From Ostreibacterium oceani (GTDB lineage: Bacteria; Pseudomonadota; Gammaproteobacteria; Cardiobacteriales; Ostreibacteriaceae): 64,000 nucleotides of DNA. Below the pieces are notes generated by a model. The model did not search any database, was not told the origin of the DNA, and worked only from the letters and a program-made list of their open reading frames with translations. The position numbers were made by a program, and so were the translations under genes. This document shows positions 34,716-44,402 of the stretch, piece by piece. Location: positions 62,001-126,000 of the forward strand of contig NZ_WHNW01000003.1 in NCBI RefSeq assembly GCF_009362845.1. The letters run 5' to 3'. The first letter of the stretch is position 1, and each line of letters begins with the position of its first letter.

Positions 34716-36293
34716 CTATGACGTGGCTTGTTGAAATTGCATAATGAGCGGATTGATATCAGGCAGTACCGTTTCGAGTTGGGATGATTCAATCGATTGA
34801 ATCATTGAAAGCATCGTTGCTTGTGCCTCATTGTCGGCAAATACCGTTGTTAAACGCTGTTTGATTGCTTGAATACTTTCTTGTAGCAGCAGGGTGTTCT
34901 GTGACAATACCGCAAATTTGGCGGTATGTAAATCCATCAATAGCAGCCGTTTTTCAATCAGTATCGTCTCTGCACTAATGTCAATGGCGTTGGGGTCATT
35001 TGGCGTATATTTCACCCCGCTGACAATCACATCGGTAACCCTGTTTAGTAGTGGCTTGTCATTCGCTTTGTTATTCGCTTTGTCATGCGCTTCCGCTGTA
35101 TTGTCAGTATTATTGGGTGAGTCATTAGGTATTTCATTAAGCGTTTCATTAGGCGTGTCGTTGCTTTTACTTTGGCCAATGAGTTCGGGGATGTAGGTGG
35201 CTAACTGCTCGATGTTTGTTTTGAGTGCCGACTTATCATCCGTGGTAACGCCTTGTAATTGAATGATTTTGCTGCGAAAGGCTTGCTGAAGGATGGATTT
35301 TGATGGAATGCTTGATTGGTTTAGCTGCTCGCTGGCTTTGGATAATAAGGCAATCGCGTTCGCTACATTGCCATCAATTGTGAGTTGCGTATCAGCCAAT
35401 CGCAGTAAATAATGGATTTCTTGTATGGCGAGTTGGTCTGTGTTGTCGGCTGTTTGCGTAGTACTCGTATTATTTGCGCCATCAAGCATGGTTAGCTGGT
35501 CCGCCATGCCCTGTTGCACGAGCTCTAATGCTTGGATTTTTTGCGTGATGGCGTTGAGTGCTTCTTGGGCTGCTTGGTTGCTTTGTTCGGTACTTTCTGC
35601 ACTACTTTCTGCACTGCCAATTTGGCCACTATCAATGAGTTTTTGTAGGCCATTTTGGTGTTGCTCGACTTCGCTGAGTCGGGTGGTAAATCGGTCGGCT
35701 TGTGCTTGCAAGTTTTGTTGTTCAGCGGCAAACTCATTGAGTTGCTGTGCAAGGTTGTCGGATAAATTGCTATCGATTGCGTTGACTCTTTCATCGAGGG
35801 TTGCTATCTGTTGCGTGACTTGTTGTGTCATTGTTGCGATGGAATCGTCAGCTGTGTTGTTTTGTAGCGTCAAAAAATTATACCCAGCGAGACCAGCGCC
35901 ACCTAAGCCAACCGCCAATGCAAGGCCTGTTAGCGGTGATTTTTTCGGCGGGGGTGAAGGGGCTTTTGATGGCGCATGAGTCGTTGCGCTTGCCTTGTCA
36001 CTCATGGTTGCCTTGTCACCCGTGGTTGCCTTGTCGTTTATGGTGGGTTTTTTGGATGCGGTTTGCTGAGCAGACGCTGTTTTGTCGTTGGCTTGACTGC
36101 TTGTTTTAGTGCTCGAGTCAGTTGCTGAATCAGTCGCTGAATCAGTTGCTGAATTAGTTGCTGAATCAGTTGCTGCGTCAGAAGCAGGGGTTGATTTTTC
36201 GGTTAGATTTTTTTCGTCATCTACGGTTGGTTTTTTTGATTGTTGGGTTGTTTTATCATCGGCTTTGCCGGTTTTATTTTTATGGTTGCTCAT
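34716..36293 (-). CDS. hemX: HemX-like membrane protein (uroporphyrinogen III C-methyltransferase-like annotation)
   Basis: HemX lies between hemD and hemY in many gammaproteobacteria; its role is unsettled and methyltransferase activity is not shown. The 525 residues have a cytoplasmic Ser/Thr/Ala/Asp-rich N-tail of about 120 residues, one membrane helix (about 122-142, TGLALAVGLGGAGLAGYNFL), a coiled-coil stretch (about 150-270), and the conserved HemX domain starting near LAIQEIHYLLRLADTQL. The tail is longer than usual because of five 12-bp repeats (36121-36180) giving ATDS units. A second Asn/Asp-rich low-complexity loop lies near residues 375-405. The start overlaps hemD by 4 bp. Confidence 0.85.
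   Translation of the reverse strand: MSNHKNKTGKADDKTTQQSKKPTVDDEKNLTEKSTPASDAATDSATNSATDSATDSATDSSTKTSSQANDKTASAQQTASKKPTINDKATTGDKATMSDKASATTHAPSKAPSPPPKKSPLTGLALAVGLGGAGLAGYNFLTLQNNTADDSIATMTQQVTQQIATLDERVNAIDSNLSDNLAQQLNEFAAEQQNLQAQADRFTTRLSEVEQHQNGLQKLIDSGQIGSAESSAESTEQSNQAAQEALNAITQKIQALELVQQGMADQLTMLDGANNTSTTQTADNTDQLAIQEIHYLLRLADTQLTIDGNVANAIALLSKASEQLNQSSIPSKSILQQAFRSKIIQLQGVTTDDKSALKTNIEQLATYIPELIGQSKSNDTPNETLNEIPNDSPNNTDNTAEAHDKANNKANDKPLLNRVTDVIVSGVKYTPNDPNAIDISAETILIEKRLLLMDLHTAKFAVLSQNTLLLQESIQAIKQRLTTVFADNEAQATMLSMIQSIESSQLETVLPDINPLIMQFQQATS
36121..36180. repeat. In-frame 5 x 12-bp repeat in hemX
   Basis: GTTGCTGAATCA-type units at 36121, 36133, 36145, 36157 and 36169, coding on the minus strand for repeated SATD/SATN tetrapeptides. 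Confidence 0.92.
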
Positions 36294-37081
36294 TCGCTTA
36301 TCCTATGTTTCCACCAAACTAAAATTGTCTCGTTTAATGCCTGTTGACTGGCATTAGTAGCTGTGATGATATGGTTAAAACCAAGTGCAGTTAAATGCGT
36401 TGCAATACGTTCGCTCAGCACAAAAGTCGGCCAGTCTTGGTAGCTGTATTCGCCAGTCGCGTGTAAATGCGCAACTGCGGCATCAGCAATATCACAGCTG
36501 GTAACGAGCATGGCATTAATGCCATACTTTTCTATGAATTCTACCATAACTTCGGTCGATAAGGGATTTTTCTGGCGTTTATAGCAGACTACTTTGGTGA
36601 CGGTTTTTTTTTCGGATTGCAGCGCGTCTTGTAAATAACGCCTGCCATTCTCACCGCCAATCACGGCAATAGTATGCATTGTATGGGGCATTGTATGGGT
36701 TGTTTTAGGATGTTTTTTAAGCGCATCAATGAGCGATTCACTAGAGAAAGGGCTTGGCGCCGTGAGTGTGACAGAGATGCCGTGGCGGACTAATGCTTGG
36801 CGAGTGGCTTCACCAATCGCAATCACGGTTTTTTGCCCCAATAATAATTCAATATCAGTTTGCTTGATCTGCGAAAGCCCATGCGTCGCGGCGTATTGGC
36901 TGGTAAAAATCAGGGTGTCACTTTCGTTAATCCTTTGTAATGCCGCCTGAGACAAGGGAATTGGTTTGATGAGAATGGCAGGCAAGCCATACAGGGTCAC
37001 CGTATCAGATAGCTTGTGCGCCACTTTTGCGCTGGGTCTCGGTGACCAAACATTGAGTGATGCTGTGGGCTTAGTGGTCAT
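36290..37081 (-). CDS. hemD: Uroporphyrinogen-III synthase
   Basis: HemD closes hydroxymethylbilane to uroporphyrinogen III. The 263-residue protein has the two-domain family layout with weakly conserved sequence: RPSAKVAHKLSDTVTLYGLPAILIKPIPL at the N-terminus (first 20 residues of a longer run), DTLIFTSQYAATHGL, AIGEATRQAL and a C-terminal ALGFNHIITATNASQQAL. Identity rests on these motifs and on its place between hemC and hemX. It lies 59 bp after hemC. Confidence 0.9.
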   Translation of the reverse strand: MTTKPTASLNVWSPRPSAKVAHKLSDTVTLYGLPAILIKPIPLSQAALQRINESDTLIFTSQYAATHGLSQIKQTDIELLLGQKTVIAIGEATRQALVRHGISVTLTAPSPFSSESLIDALKKHPKTTHTMPHTMHTIAVIGGENGRRYLQDALQSEKKTVTKVVCYKRQKNPLSTEVMVEFIEKYGINAMLVTSCDIADAAVAHLHATGEYSYQDWPTFVLSERIATHLTALGFNHIITATNASQQALNETILVWWKHRISE

Positions 37082-37140
37082 AGTGGATATTCAATCGCTT
37101 TAGTCGCTCAACAGTATAGTCAGGATATGGCACTGGTTGT

Positions 37141-38127
37141 CTAAGGCGTACTGAGTGTTGCCAGTATTTCGGCTGCGCCTTGCTCGACAAGTGACGCGGC
37201 AACCGCGTTTCCTAGTGTGGTTGCCTTTTCAAGTAGCGCGTCAATGGTCATATCGGCGTCGATAGTGGTTGATTGGGCTGCCGATAAAATGAGGCGGCCA
37301 TCAGGCGTGCCGACCAGCGCCTTTAAATGTAGTGTTCGGGTCGCTTGTTGGCTGTGATTGGTTGGGCTGTTTTGTAGGGTTGCATAGGCCGCGATAGGGG
37401 TTTGGCAGCTACCCTGCAAGCGAGCATTAATCGTGCGTTCTGCGGTGGCGCAAATGGTGTTGTCGGTATCAGATAATACCGCTAACATTTCGTGCAGACG
37501 CTGATCGGATTGACGGCATTCGATACCAATGGTGCCTTGCGCGATAGCGGGTAAGCAAATTTCAGGTGGGATTTCGACGCGAATTCGTTGTGTCAGTTGC
37601 AGTCGTTCTAACCCTGCTGCGGCAAGGATAATGGCATCGTACTGTTGGTCGTCTAATTTTTGCAAACGCGTATTGACGTTGCCGCGTAGGGGGGTGAATT
37701 GCAATTGCGGGTAGTGTTTTTGTAATTGACAAATGCGGCGCAGACTACAGCTACCGACAATGCTGTTGGGTGGCATCGCGTCCAAGCTGGCATAGTCATT
37801 TGAGACAAAGGCATCAAACGGATTGTGTCTAGCCATAATTGTCGAGATGAATAAGCCAGGCGGGCATTGTGTGCCGACATCTTTCATCGAATGTACGGCG
37901 ATGTCTGCGTTATTTTCTAGGATGGCTTTTTCGAGTTCTTTGACGAATAAGCCTTTGCCGCCTAATTTAGTCAGTGGTGTATCAATGATTTGATCGCCTC
38001 GGGTGGTCATCCCGATAATATCGATAGATAAGCTGGGGTGGTGTTTTAATAGTTGTGCTTTGACAAAATTCGCCTGCCATAGGGCGAGCGGACTATTTCG
38101 GGTGGCAATTCTGATGGTTTTGGACAT
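37141..38127 (-). CDS. hemC: Porphobilinogen deaminase (hydroxymethylbilane synthase)
   Basis: HemC joins four porphobilinogens using a dipyrromethane cofactor on a conserved cysteine, seen here in RLQGSCQTPIAAYA. From the ATG at 38127 (MSKTIRIATRNSPLALWQA) the product is 328 residues. The substrate-binding RNSPLALWQA, HSMKDVGTQCP, GSCSLRR and LRGNVNTRL motifs are intact. The frame stays open upstream, including an ATG at 38142 that abuts a TATAAT hexamer, but the family N-terminus fits 38127. Confidence 0.95.
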   Translation of the reverse strand: MSKTIRIATRNSPLALWQANFVKAQLLKHHPSLSIDIIGMTTRGDQIIDTPLTKLGGKGLFVKELEKAILENNADIAVHSMKDVGTQCPPGLFISTIMARHNPFDAFVSNDYASLDAMPPNSIVGSCSLRRICQLQKHYPQLQFTPLRGNVNTRLQKLDDQQYDAIILAAAGLERLQLTQRIRVEIPPEICLPAIAQGTIGIECRQSDQRLHEMLAVLSDTDNTICATAERTINARLQGSCQTPIAAYATLQNSPTNHSQQATRTLHLKALVGTPDGRLILSAAQSTTIDADMTIDALLEKATTLGNAVAASLVEQGAAEILATLSTP

Positions 38128-38459
38128 GGGTGTTATAGACATATTATAGATAGGATAGTTGGCATGTGTGTCGGTTAATTGATGCAAGGATTTAGGGTAT
38201 AATGATGACGCACTAACGACGTCGTTGTAACTTTCGTTATCGCCTTTCGTTATCGCGATAGTGATTCTATAGCGATTAGTGCAAAGCGTAGCATAGTTTT
38301 CGCGAGTAATAAAGCAGTTGACAAAATAACCGAGAACGCCTATTGTCATGGGCGTTTAAATTTTTTGTTTTATTTTTGTGTTATTTTCGTTTTCATTTTA
38401 TTTAATCTTTTTTAATCGCTGTTATTTTAATAGCAAACCAGCGCGGGGTAGTAGTTGCA
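38128..38459. other. Divergent hemC/argH regulatory region
   Basis: About 330 bases between divergent genes. On the minus strand TATAAT (38143-38148) lies next to hemC. On the plus strand a second TATAAT occurs at 38198-38203, and a consensus-like argH promoter at 38318-38346. Between them are repeats of TTTCGTTATCGC near 38226-38256. No ArgR box was confidently recognised. Confidence 0.6.
38318..38346 (+). promoter_or_regulatory. Sigma-70 promoter of argH
   Basis: TTGACA (38318-38323), 17-bp spacer, TATTGT (38341-38346). The perfect -35 and optimal spacing make this the best promoter in the region; it leaves a leader of about 105 bases before argH. Confidence 0.75.
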
Positions 38460-39866
38460 ATGACTAAAAAAACCAATCAACAGTGGGGCGGACGTTTTAG
38501 CGAATCAATGGATGGCTTGATTTTACAGTTCAATGCATCGGTTGACTTTGATCAGCGTTTAGCCATGCAGGATATTGCGGGTTCGCGTGCACATGCAACG
38601 ATGCTAGCTGCACAGGGGATTTTAACCCCAGCAGAGTTAAGCGATATTGACACAGGACTGACACAAATCCAGCAATCCATCCATGACGGCACGTTTGAGT
38701 GGTCAACTGAACTAGAAGACGTGCATATGAATATTGAGGCACGTTTGACTGAGCTGATTGGTTTGGCAGGCAAAAAACTACATACAGGACGCTCAAGAAA
38801 CGACCAAGTCGCCACCGATATCCGCTTGTACCTACGCGGTGCAATTGACACGCTACGCATGGATTTGGGGTATTTGATGCAAGCCATTGTTGATTTAGCC
38901 GACCAAGAGACGGATACGATTATGCCAGGCTTTACCCATTTGCAATCGGCGCAGCCGGTGACATTTGGGCATCACCTGTTGGCTTGGTTTGAAATGCTCA
39001 AACGCGATGCCAGTCGCCTAACTGACTGTCGTGAACGGCTAAACCAATGTCCATTGGGTGCTGCTGCACTGGCTGGAACCAGTTATCCCATTAATCGTCA
39101 GCAAACAGCCGATTTATTAGGATTTGATACGGTTTGTGCCAATTCATTGGATGCGGTATCTGATCGTGATTTTGCCATTGAGTTTTGCAGTGCTGCCTCG
39201 ATTTTGGCGATGCACTTATCGCGTATGGCCGAAGAAATGATTATATGGAATTCTCAGCAATTTCAATTTGTTGATTTGCCCGATCGGTTTTGTACTGGGT
39301 CGTCGATTATGCCACAGAAAAAAAATCCCGATATTGCCGAGTTGGTGCGTGGCAAAACAGGGCGCGTCTATGGCAATTTAATGACACTATTAACGCTAAT
39401 GAAATCACAGCCGCTCGCCTATAATAAAGACAACCAAGAAGACAAAACCCCTTTATTTGATAGCATTGATACCGTCAGCGCCTGTGTGCAAGCATTTGCG
39501 GGCATGATTCCGCATATTCGTGCCAATCGTGATGCCATGAAGTTGGCGGCGAAAAATGGCTATGCAACGGCGACAGATTTAGCGGACTATCTCGTGAAAA
39601 AAGGGGTGGCTTTTCGTGATGCCCATGAGGTCGTTGGTAAAGCAGTGGCAATGGCTATCCGTGAAAATTGCGCATTAGATGAACTAGACTTAGCCGCGTT
39701 GCAAACACATTCATCGATGATAGAATCCGATGTCTATGACATTTTGCGTGTTGAAGGATCGGTTAAGTCACGCAATCACGTGGGTGGCACAGCACCTGAG
39801 CAAGTCAGCGCGGCAGTCAATGCCGCTAAGGTATTTTTAACGGAGATGATGGCAGTGAAGCGGTAG
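38460..39866 (+). CDS. argH: Argininosuccinate lyase
   Basis: ArgH splits argininosuccinate to arginine and fumarate in the last step of arginine synthesis. The 468 residues have the fumarase-superfamily signature [12 protein letters not shown] at about 280-291, plus the N-terminal [10 protein letters not shown] and [12 protein letters not shown] motifs. The divergent argH/hemC arrangement is also found in Pseudomonas. No good Shine-Dalgarno sequence is visible. Confidence 0.96.
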   Translation: MTKKTNQQWGGRFSESMDGLILQFNASVDFDQRLAMQDIAGSRAHATMLAAQGILTPAELSDIDTGLTQIQQSIHDGTFEWSTELEDVHMNIEARLTELIGLAGKKLHTGRSRNDQVATDIRLYLRGAIDTLRMDLGYLMQAIVDLADQETDTIMPGFTHLQSAQPVTFGHHLLAWFEMLKRDASRLTDCRERLNQCPLGAAALAGTSYPINRQQTADLLGFDTVCANSLDAVSDRDFAIEFCSAASILAMHLSRMAEEMIIWNSQQFQFVDLPDRFCTGSSIMPQKKNPDIAELVRGKTGRVYGNLMTLLTLMKSQPLAYNKDNQEDKTPLFDSIDTVSACVQAFAGMIPHIRANRDAMKLAAKNGYATATDLADYLVKKGVAFRDAHEVVGKAVAMAIRENCALDELDLAALQTHSSMIESDVYDILRVEGSVKSRNHVGGTAPEQVSAAVNAAKVFLTEMMAVKR

Positions 39867-39878
39867 GCTTTCTGCCGT

Positions 39879-39956
39879 GGTTATGCGTTTTGGTTATGCG
39901 CTTTGGCTATACGCTTTGTTTATGCGACTTGGCTATACGCCGTGATTATGCAGATA
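39879..39956. repeat. About 6 x 13-bp tandem array after argH
   Basis: Units of the form GGTTATGCGTTTT begin every 13 bp from 39879 to 39944, with increasing divergence. The array fills the spacer between the convergent argH and dnaJ genes, and a further ATGCAGATAACAG duplication follows. Confidence 0.88.
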
Positions 39957-40002
39957 ACAGCTATGCAGATAACAGCAGTAGTGGCCAATAAACGACATAA
40001 AG

Positions 40003-41136
40003 CTACTTGGTCATTTTGTCAAAAAAACCTTTAACGGTATCGACCCAGCTGGATTCTTTGGGCGAGTGTTTGGTGCCGCCTTGTTGCAGACTGTCTTGTA
40101 ATTCTTCTAGCAGTCGCATTTGTTCTTTGTTTAAATTCACTGGCGTTTCAATAATTACGCGCACGAGTAAATCCCCTGTGCTATGGCTGCGCACGGATTT
40201 AACGCCTTTGCCGCTGATTTTAAATAGCTTGCCTGTCTGTGTGCCCGCCGGGATTTTGAGGTGGCCCTTGCCTGTCAAGGTAGGTACTTGGATTTCTCCA
40301 CCCAAAGTGGCTGTGACAAACGACATCGGCATTTCACAGTATAAATCATTGCCTTTGCGTGTAAATATTTTGTGCGGTTTGACCGCGATTTCTACGAATA
40401 AGTCACCCGCTGGTGCGCCGTTTTCACCAGCTTCACCTTCGCCTGATAGGCGAATTCTGTCGCCGTCATCGACGCCTGCTGGAATTTTGACGGACAAGGT
40501 TTTATTTTCATGAATACGGCCTTTGCCATGACAAGCATCACAAGGGTCTTCGATGATTTCGCCGCTGCCGTGACAGGTGGGGCAGGTTTGCTGTACTGAG
40601 AAAAAACCCTGTTGCATGCGAACTTGACCTTGCCCATGACAGGTTGTACAGGTCTTTTTCTTGCTGCCTTTTTTGGCACCACTACCCTCACACGTTTTAC
40701 AAGCGACTTGCGTTGGGACCTTGATGGTCTGTTCCGTGCCTGCAATGGCGTCTTCTAATGAAATGCTGAGGCTATAGAGCAAATCGCTGCCGCGTCGATT
40801 ACCGCCACGTCTAGCGCCTGCGTTACCAAACATATCGCCAAAAACGCTACCGAAAATATCCCCAAAATCTGCATTGCCAAAGCCTGCACCGCCTGCGCCT
40901 CCCATGCCACCAGTAAAGGCATCAAAACCATATTGGTCATAAGCTTGGCGTTTTTGTTCATCTGACAGGATTTCGTAGGCTTCTTTGACCTCTTTGAAAT
41001 TTGCTTCAGCCGCTTTGTCGTTGGGGTTTCTATCGGGGTGATATTTCATTGCCAGTTTACGATAAGCTTTTTTTAACTCATCTTTATTGGCCGATTTTGC
41101 CACACCGAGGACTTCGTATAAATCGCGTTTACTCAT
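40003..41136 (-). CDS. dnaJ: Chaperone DnaJ
   Basis: DnaJ delivers substrates to DnaK and stimulates its ATPase. The 377-residue type I J-protein has the J domain with HPD ([10 protein letters not shown]), a Gly/Phe-rich linker ([13 protein letters not shown]), four CxxCxGxG zinc motifs ([32 protein letters not shown]) and the C-terminal substrate domains. It lies 216 bp downstream of dnaK on the same strand. Confidence 0.97.
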   Translation of the reverse strand: MSKRDLYEVLGVAKSANKDELKKAYRKLAMKYHPDRNPNDKAAEANFKEVKEAYEILSDEQKRQAYDQYGFDAFTGGMGGAGGAGFGNADFGDIFGSVFGDMFGNAGARRGGNRRGSDLLYSLSISLEDAIAGTEQTIKVPTQVACKTCEGSGAKKGSKKKTCTTCHGQGQVRMQQGFFSVQQTCPTCHGSGEIIEDPCDACHGKGRIHENKTLSVKIPAGVDDGDRIRLSGEGEAGENGAPAGDLFVEIAVKPHKIFTRKGNDLYCEMPMSFVTATLGGEIQVPTLTGKGHLKIPAGTQTGKLFKISGKGVKSVRSHSTGDLLVRVIIETPVNLNKEQMRLLEELQDSLQQGGTKHSPKESSWVDTVKGFFDKMTK

Positions 41137-41213
41137 GTAATTTTTAGGCTGTGGTTAAGGTTTACGTGTGTTTGTTTTTTTTGTGATGGTTTTTTGTGTT
41201 GGCTAAAAATAGG

Positions 41214-41243
41214 GCAGACCACCGATCAGTATCGATGGTCTGC
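41214..41243 (-). terminator. Hairpin between dnaK and dnaJ
   Basis: A 13-bp stem with one mismatch and a 4-base loop (41214-41226 with 41231-41243). On the minus strand it is followed by CCTATTTTT, so it may terminate or attenuate transcription from dnaK into dnaJ. Confidence 0.65.
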
Positions 41244-41280
41244 TTGGTAGCCTGCGCGGTTTTGTTATCCAAAAAAAGAC

Positions 41281-41328
41281 GATTGTCAGACTGTCAAATT
41301 GTCAGATTGTCAGATTGTCAGATTGTCA
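41281..41328. repeat. 6 x 8-bp tandem array after dnaK
   Basis: Six units of GATTGTCA (two with one change) run from 41281 to 41328, just downstream of the dnaK stop on the minus strand. Confidence 0.93.
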
Positions 41329-41352
41329 TTAGCGCTTAATTGCTTCGTTCAT

Positions 41353-43311
41353 TTAGCTCGCTTTACCATCTGCTTTGTCGTCTGCTTTGTCGTCTTTGAC
41401 TTCTTCGAATTCCGCATCAACCACATCGTCGGCACTATCGCTATTGGCGTTAGCTTGGCCACTCGCATTAGACTGCTCGTCTTGGGCGGCGGCATCGGCG
41501 TATAGTTTTTGAGCCACAGGTGCAAAGGCACCTTCTAGCGCTTTTAGCTTGCCTTCAATGTCGTCTTTGTTGTCGCCTTCAACGGCTGTTTTTAGCTCAC
41601 TAATGGCGGTTTCTACCGTTGTTTTTTCGTTATCGTCGAATTTATCAGCGTTATCACTCAGCGATTTTTCTACGCTGTGAATCATACCATTGGCGGTATT
41701 TTTGACCGTCACCAATTCGTGATAGGCTTTGTCTTTTTCGGCATTGGCCTCGGCATCCTTAATCATGGCTTCGATTTCGGTTTCGCTAAGTCCTGAAGAG
41801 GCTTTGATTTCAATCGATTGTTCTTTGCCTGTGCCTTTGTCTTTGGCGGAGACGTTTAAAATACCGTTGGCATCAATGTTAAACGTGACCTCAATTTGTG
41901 GCGTGCCGCGAGGGGCTGGTGGAATGTCAGTCAAATCAAAGCGTCCGAGTGATTTATTGCCTGAGGCAACATCGCGTTCCCCTTGCAGGACATGAATGGT
42001 TACCGCCGTTTGGTTGTCAGCAGCCGTTGAGTAAACTTGTTCGGCTTTGGTCGGGATGGTGGTGTTTTTCTCGATGAGTTTATTCATGATACCGCCTTCG
42101 ACCTCTATACCTAAGGATAGCGGTGTGACATCAAGCAATAACACATCAGTGACATCACCACCCAAAACGCCACCTTGAATCGCCGCGCCAACGGCAACGG
42201 CTTCGTCTGGGTTAACGTCTTTTTTAGGGGCTTTGCCAAAGAAGGTTTCGACTGCTTCTTGGACTTTGGGCATGCGTGTTTGACCACCGACAAGTATGAC
42301 ATCGGTAATGTCTGCTTTGCTTAGGCCGGCGTCTTTAAGTGCAATTTTACAAGGCTCAAGTGTTCGCGTAATTAACTCGCTAACCAGTGATTCATATTTT
42401 GCGCGGGTTAATTTGACATTGAGGTGCTTGGGGCCGGTTGCATCGGCGGTAATGTAAGGCAGATTAATGTCTGTTTGCTGTGAAGAAGACAATTCGATTT
42501 TTGCTTTTTCAGCGCCTTCTTTCAGTCGTTGGAGTGCGAGTGGATCGTTTGATAAGTTCATGCCTTGTTCGCTTTTGAACGTGTCAATCAGATAGTCGAT
42601 GATGGCTTTGTCAAAGTCTTCACCACCTAAAAAGGTATCCCCGTTGGTCGCCAGCACTTCGAATTGCGCGTCACCATCAACATCGGCAATTTCAATAATA
42701 GAAATATCAAACGTACCACCACCCAAGTCATAGACGGCGATTTTTGCGTCTTTACCTTTGACTTTATCTAGTCCATAAGAGAGTGCTGCAGCCGTTGGTT
42801 CGTTGATAATTCGCAGGACATTCAAGCCAGCGATTTTACCCGCATCTTTGGTGGCTTGGCGCTGTGAATCATTAAAATAAGCAGGGACGGTGATAACCGC
42901 TTCAGTCACGGTTTGCCCGAGATAGTCTTCTGCCGTTTTTTTCATTTTCATGAGTGTTTTAGCCGACAGCTCTTGCGGTGACATTTTTTTGCCTTTGATT
43001 TCCACCCACGCATCGCCGTTGTCGGCGGCGACGATTTTGTAAGGGACAAGACCGATGTCTTTTTGCACCTCATCTTCGCTAAAGCGTCTACCAATGAGAC
43101 GTTTGATAGCAAATACGGTGTTATGCGGGTTAGTTACCGCTTGTCGTTTGGCAGATTGCCCGACCAAAATTTCGTCGTCTTCGGTAAATGCGATGACAGA
43201 CGGGGTGGTTCTATCGCCCTCTGCATTTTCGATGACGCGTGCTTTATCGCCTTCCATGACCGCAACGCATGAGTTTGTAGTCCCTAAGTCAATACCAATA
43301 ATTTTTCCCAT
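41353..43311 (-). CDS. dnaK: Chaperone DnaK (Hsp70)
   Basis: DnaK is the central Hsp70 chaperone. The 652-residue protein (638 in E. coli) has the ATPase motifs [28 protein letters not shown] and [10 protein letters not shown], the linker [14 protein letters not shown], and the substrate-binding and lid domains. The C-terminal tail is acidic and ends with a small ADDKADGKA-type repeat encoded by 12-bp units. GAGG lies nine bases before the ATG. A candidate heat-shock promoter lies upstream. Confidence 0.98.
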   Translation of the reverse strand: MGKIIGIDLGTTNSCVAVMEGDKARVIENAEGDRTTPSVIAFTEDDEILVGQSAKRQAVTNPHNTVFAIKRLIGRRFSEDEVQKDIGLVPYKIVAADNGDAWVEIKGKKMSPQELSAKTLMKMKKTAEDYLGQTVTEAVITVPAYFNDSQRQATKDAGKIAGLNVLRIINEPTAAALSYGLDKVKGKDAKIAVYDLGGGTFDISIIEIADVDGDAQFEVLATNGDTFLGGEDFDKAIIDYLIDTFKSEQGMNLSNDPLALQRLKEGAEKAKIELSSSQQTDINLPYITADATGPKHLNVKLTRAKYESLVSELITRTLEPCKIALKDAGLSKADITDVILVGGQTRMPKVQEAVETFFGKAPKKDVNPDEAVAVGAAIQGGVLGGDVTDVLLLDVTPLSLGIEVEGGIMNKLIEKNTTIPTKAEQVYSTAADNQTAVTIHVLQGERDVASGNKSLGRFDLTDIPPAPRGTPQIEVTFNIDANGILNVSAKDKGTGKEQSIEIKASSGLSETEIEAMIKDAEANAEKDKAYHELVTVKNTANGMIHSVEKSLSDNADKFDDNEKTTVETAISELKTAVEGDNKDDIEGKLKALEGAFAPVAQKLYADAAAQDEQSNASGQANANSDSADDVVDAEFEEVKDDKADDKADGKAS

Positions 43312-43357
43312 AATGAATTACCTCAGATATAAATAGTGATTAATTTCGATAGTCTGT

Positions 43358-43387
43358 ATATGTGTCTGATGATTTTATTTTCAAGTC
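43358..43387 (-). promoter_or_regulatory. Candidate sigma-32 heat-shock promoter of dnaK
   Basis: On the minus strand, GACTTGA (43381-43387), a 15-bp spacer and ACACATAT (43358-43365), compared with the E. coli sigma-32 pattern GGCTTGA - 13-15 bp - CCCCATNT. It lies about 47 bases before dnaK. The -35 is good and the -10 is partial. Confidence 0.45.
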
Positions 43388-43481
43388 AATTGGGTGATTA
43401 ATTTGCTTGAAATAGGATAAAATTCGCTAAAACCAGCACAAAATGACTAAATAACACGGTTTGGCTCGTTGCGACGCCATG

Positions 43482-43526
43482 CCATCGTCATACCATCGTC
43501 ATGCGATGCCATAACCATAACCATAC
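43482..43526. repeat. Short tandem repeats upstream of dnaK
   Basis: CCATCGTCAT(A/G) twice (43482-43503), followed by three CCATAA/CCATAC units near 43509-43526, in the grpE-dnaK spacer. Confidence 0.8.
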
Positions 43527-43610
43527 CAGGTCATTGATGCGTTAATTTATTGGCAATCAATAAACCGTGAGTAGGCGCAAACTGTGGTTTGATTTTTTAG
43601 TCTGTATTTG

Positions 43611-44315
43611 TCAGTCGGCGTTGTCAGTCGGCGTTATTTTCTTTGAAACAATCACCATCGCAGGGCGCAGTAACCGTTCGTTTAGTAAATACCCCTTTTG
43701 AATGACATCAATGATATGGTTAGGTGCGATTTCGTCGGTTTCGACTAGGCTCATGGCCTGATGGTGTTCGGGGTTGAAGGCTTCATTTTGTGGGTTGACT
43801 TCGATTACACCTAGCTTAGTGAGCGAGTCATGAAACATGCGGATAGCCATTTCGCTGCCTTCGATAAATTTATCGAGTGCGGCTTGTTCAGTATTTTGTG
43901 TTGCTGTTTTGGCTGCTTGTGTGCCGAGTTCTAGCGCGTCTTTGATATTGATGAAATCAGGTAGTGCTTTTTCTAATGCATATTTGTGCGCATTTTCAAT
44001 ATCACGTTGTGCGCGTTTTTGAATATTATCGGCCTCTGCGCGCGCGCTTAAATAGCGATTCAAATTGTCATCAACTTGTTGTTGGAGCGCGCTAATTTGA
44101 TTTTCTAATTCTAACAAATTATCAGTGTCATCAGCAAGTTGGTCAATTTCTTGTGTGCTTTGTGATGGGTTTTCTGCGTTTGTTTCTTGGGTGGTGTCAT
44201 CCCCGTGATTGAGATTGTTCTCAGGTGATGCCTCGTTTTCGCTATGTTGGGCTGGGTCAGCGCTGTTTATGTGGCTGGCGCTTGCCTGCGTGTTATCGAT
44301 GGTTTTTTTGGTCAT
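43611..44315 (-). CDS. grpE: Nucleotide exchange factor GrpE
   Basis: GrpE releases ADP from DnaK. The 234-residue protein has an acidic, Asn/Gln/Ser-rich N-tail of about 70 residues, the long paired helix (ELENQISALQQQVDDNLNRY), and the C-terminal beta domain with GVIEVNPQNEAFNPEHHQAM and GYLLNERLLRPAMVIVSK. The N-tail makes it longer than E. coli GrpE (197). GAGGA precedes the ATG. It lies upstream of dnaK on the same strand with a 299-bp spacer, so a separate dnaK promoter is likely. Confidence 0.95.
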   Translation of the reverse strand: MTKKTIDNTQASASHINSADPAQHSENEASPENNLNHGDDTTQETNAENPSQSTQEIDQLADDTDNLLELENQISALQQQVDDNLNRYLSARAEADNIQKRAQRDIENAHKYALEKALPDFINIKDALELGTQAAKTATQNTEQAALDKFIEGSEMAIRMFHDSLTKLGVIEVNPQNEAFNPEHHQAMSLVETDEIAPNHIIDVIQKGYLLNERLLRPAMVIVSKKITPTDNAD

Positions 44316-44402
44316 AGTGTGTTTTCCTCTGCAATATAGTCATTGGCGAATGCAACCAATTTGGGGGCAAAACCAATAATTGCAATGGTGATGGGCGAAA
44401 AT

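Noticed and set aside
38142-38349. N-terminal extension of HemC of up to 74 residues
   Set aside because: The extra residues match no part of the family, and the region contains promoter-like sequence for hemC.
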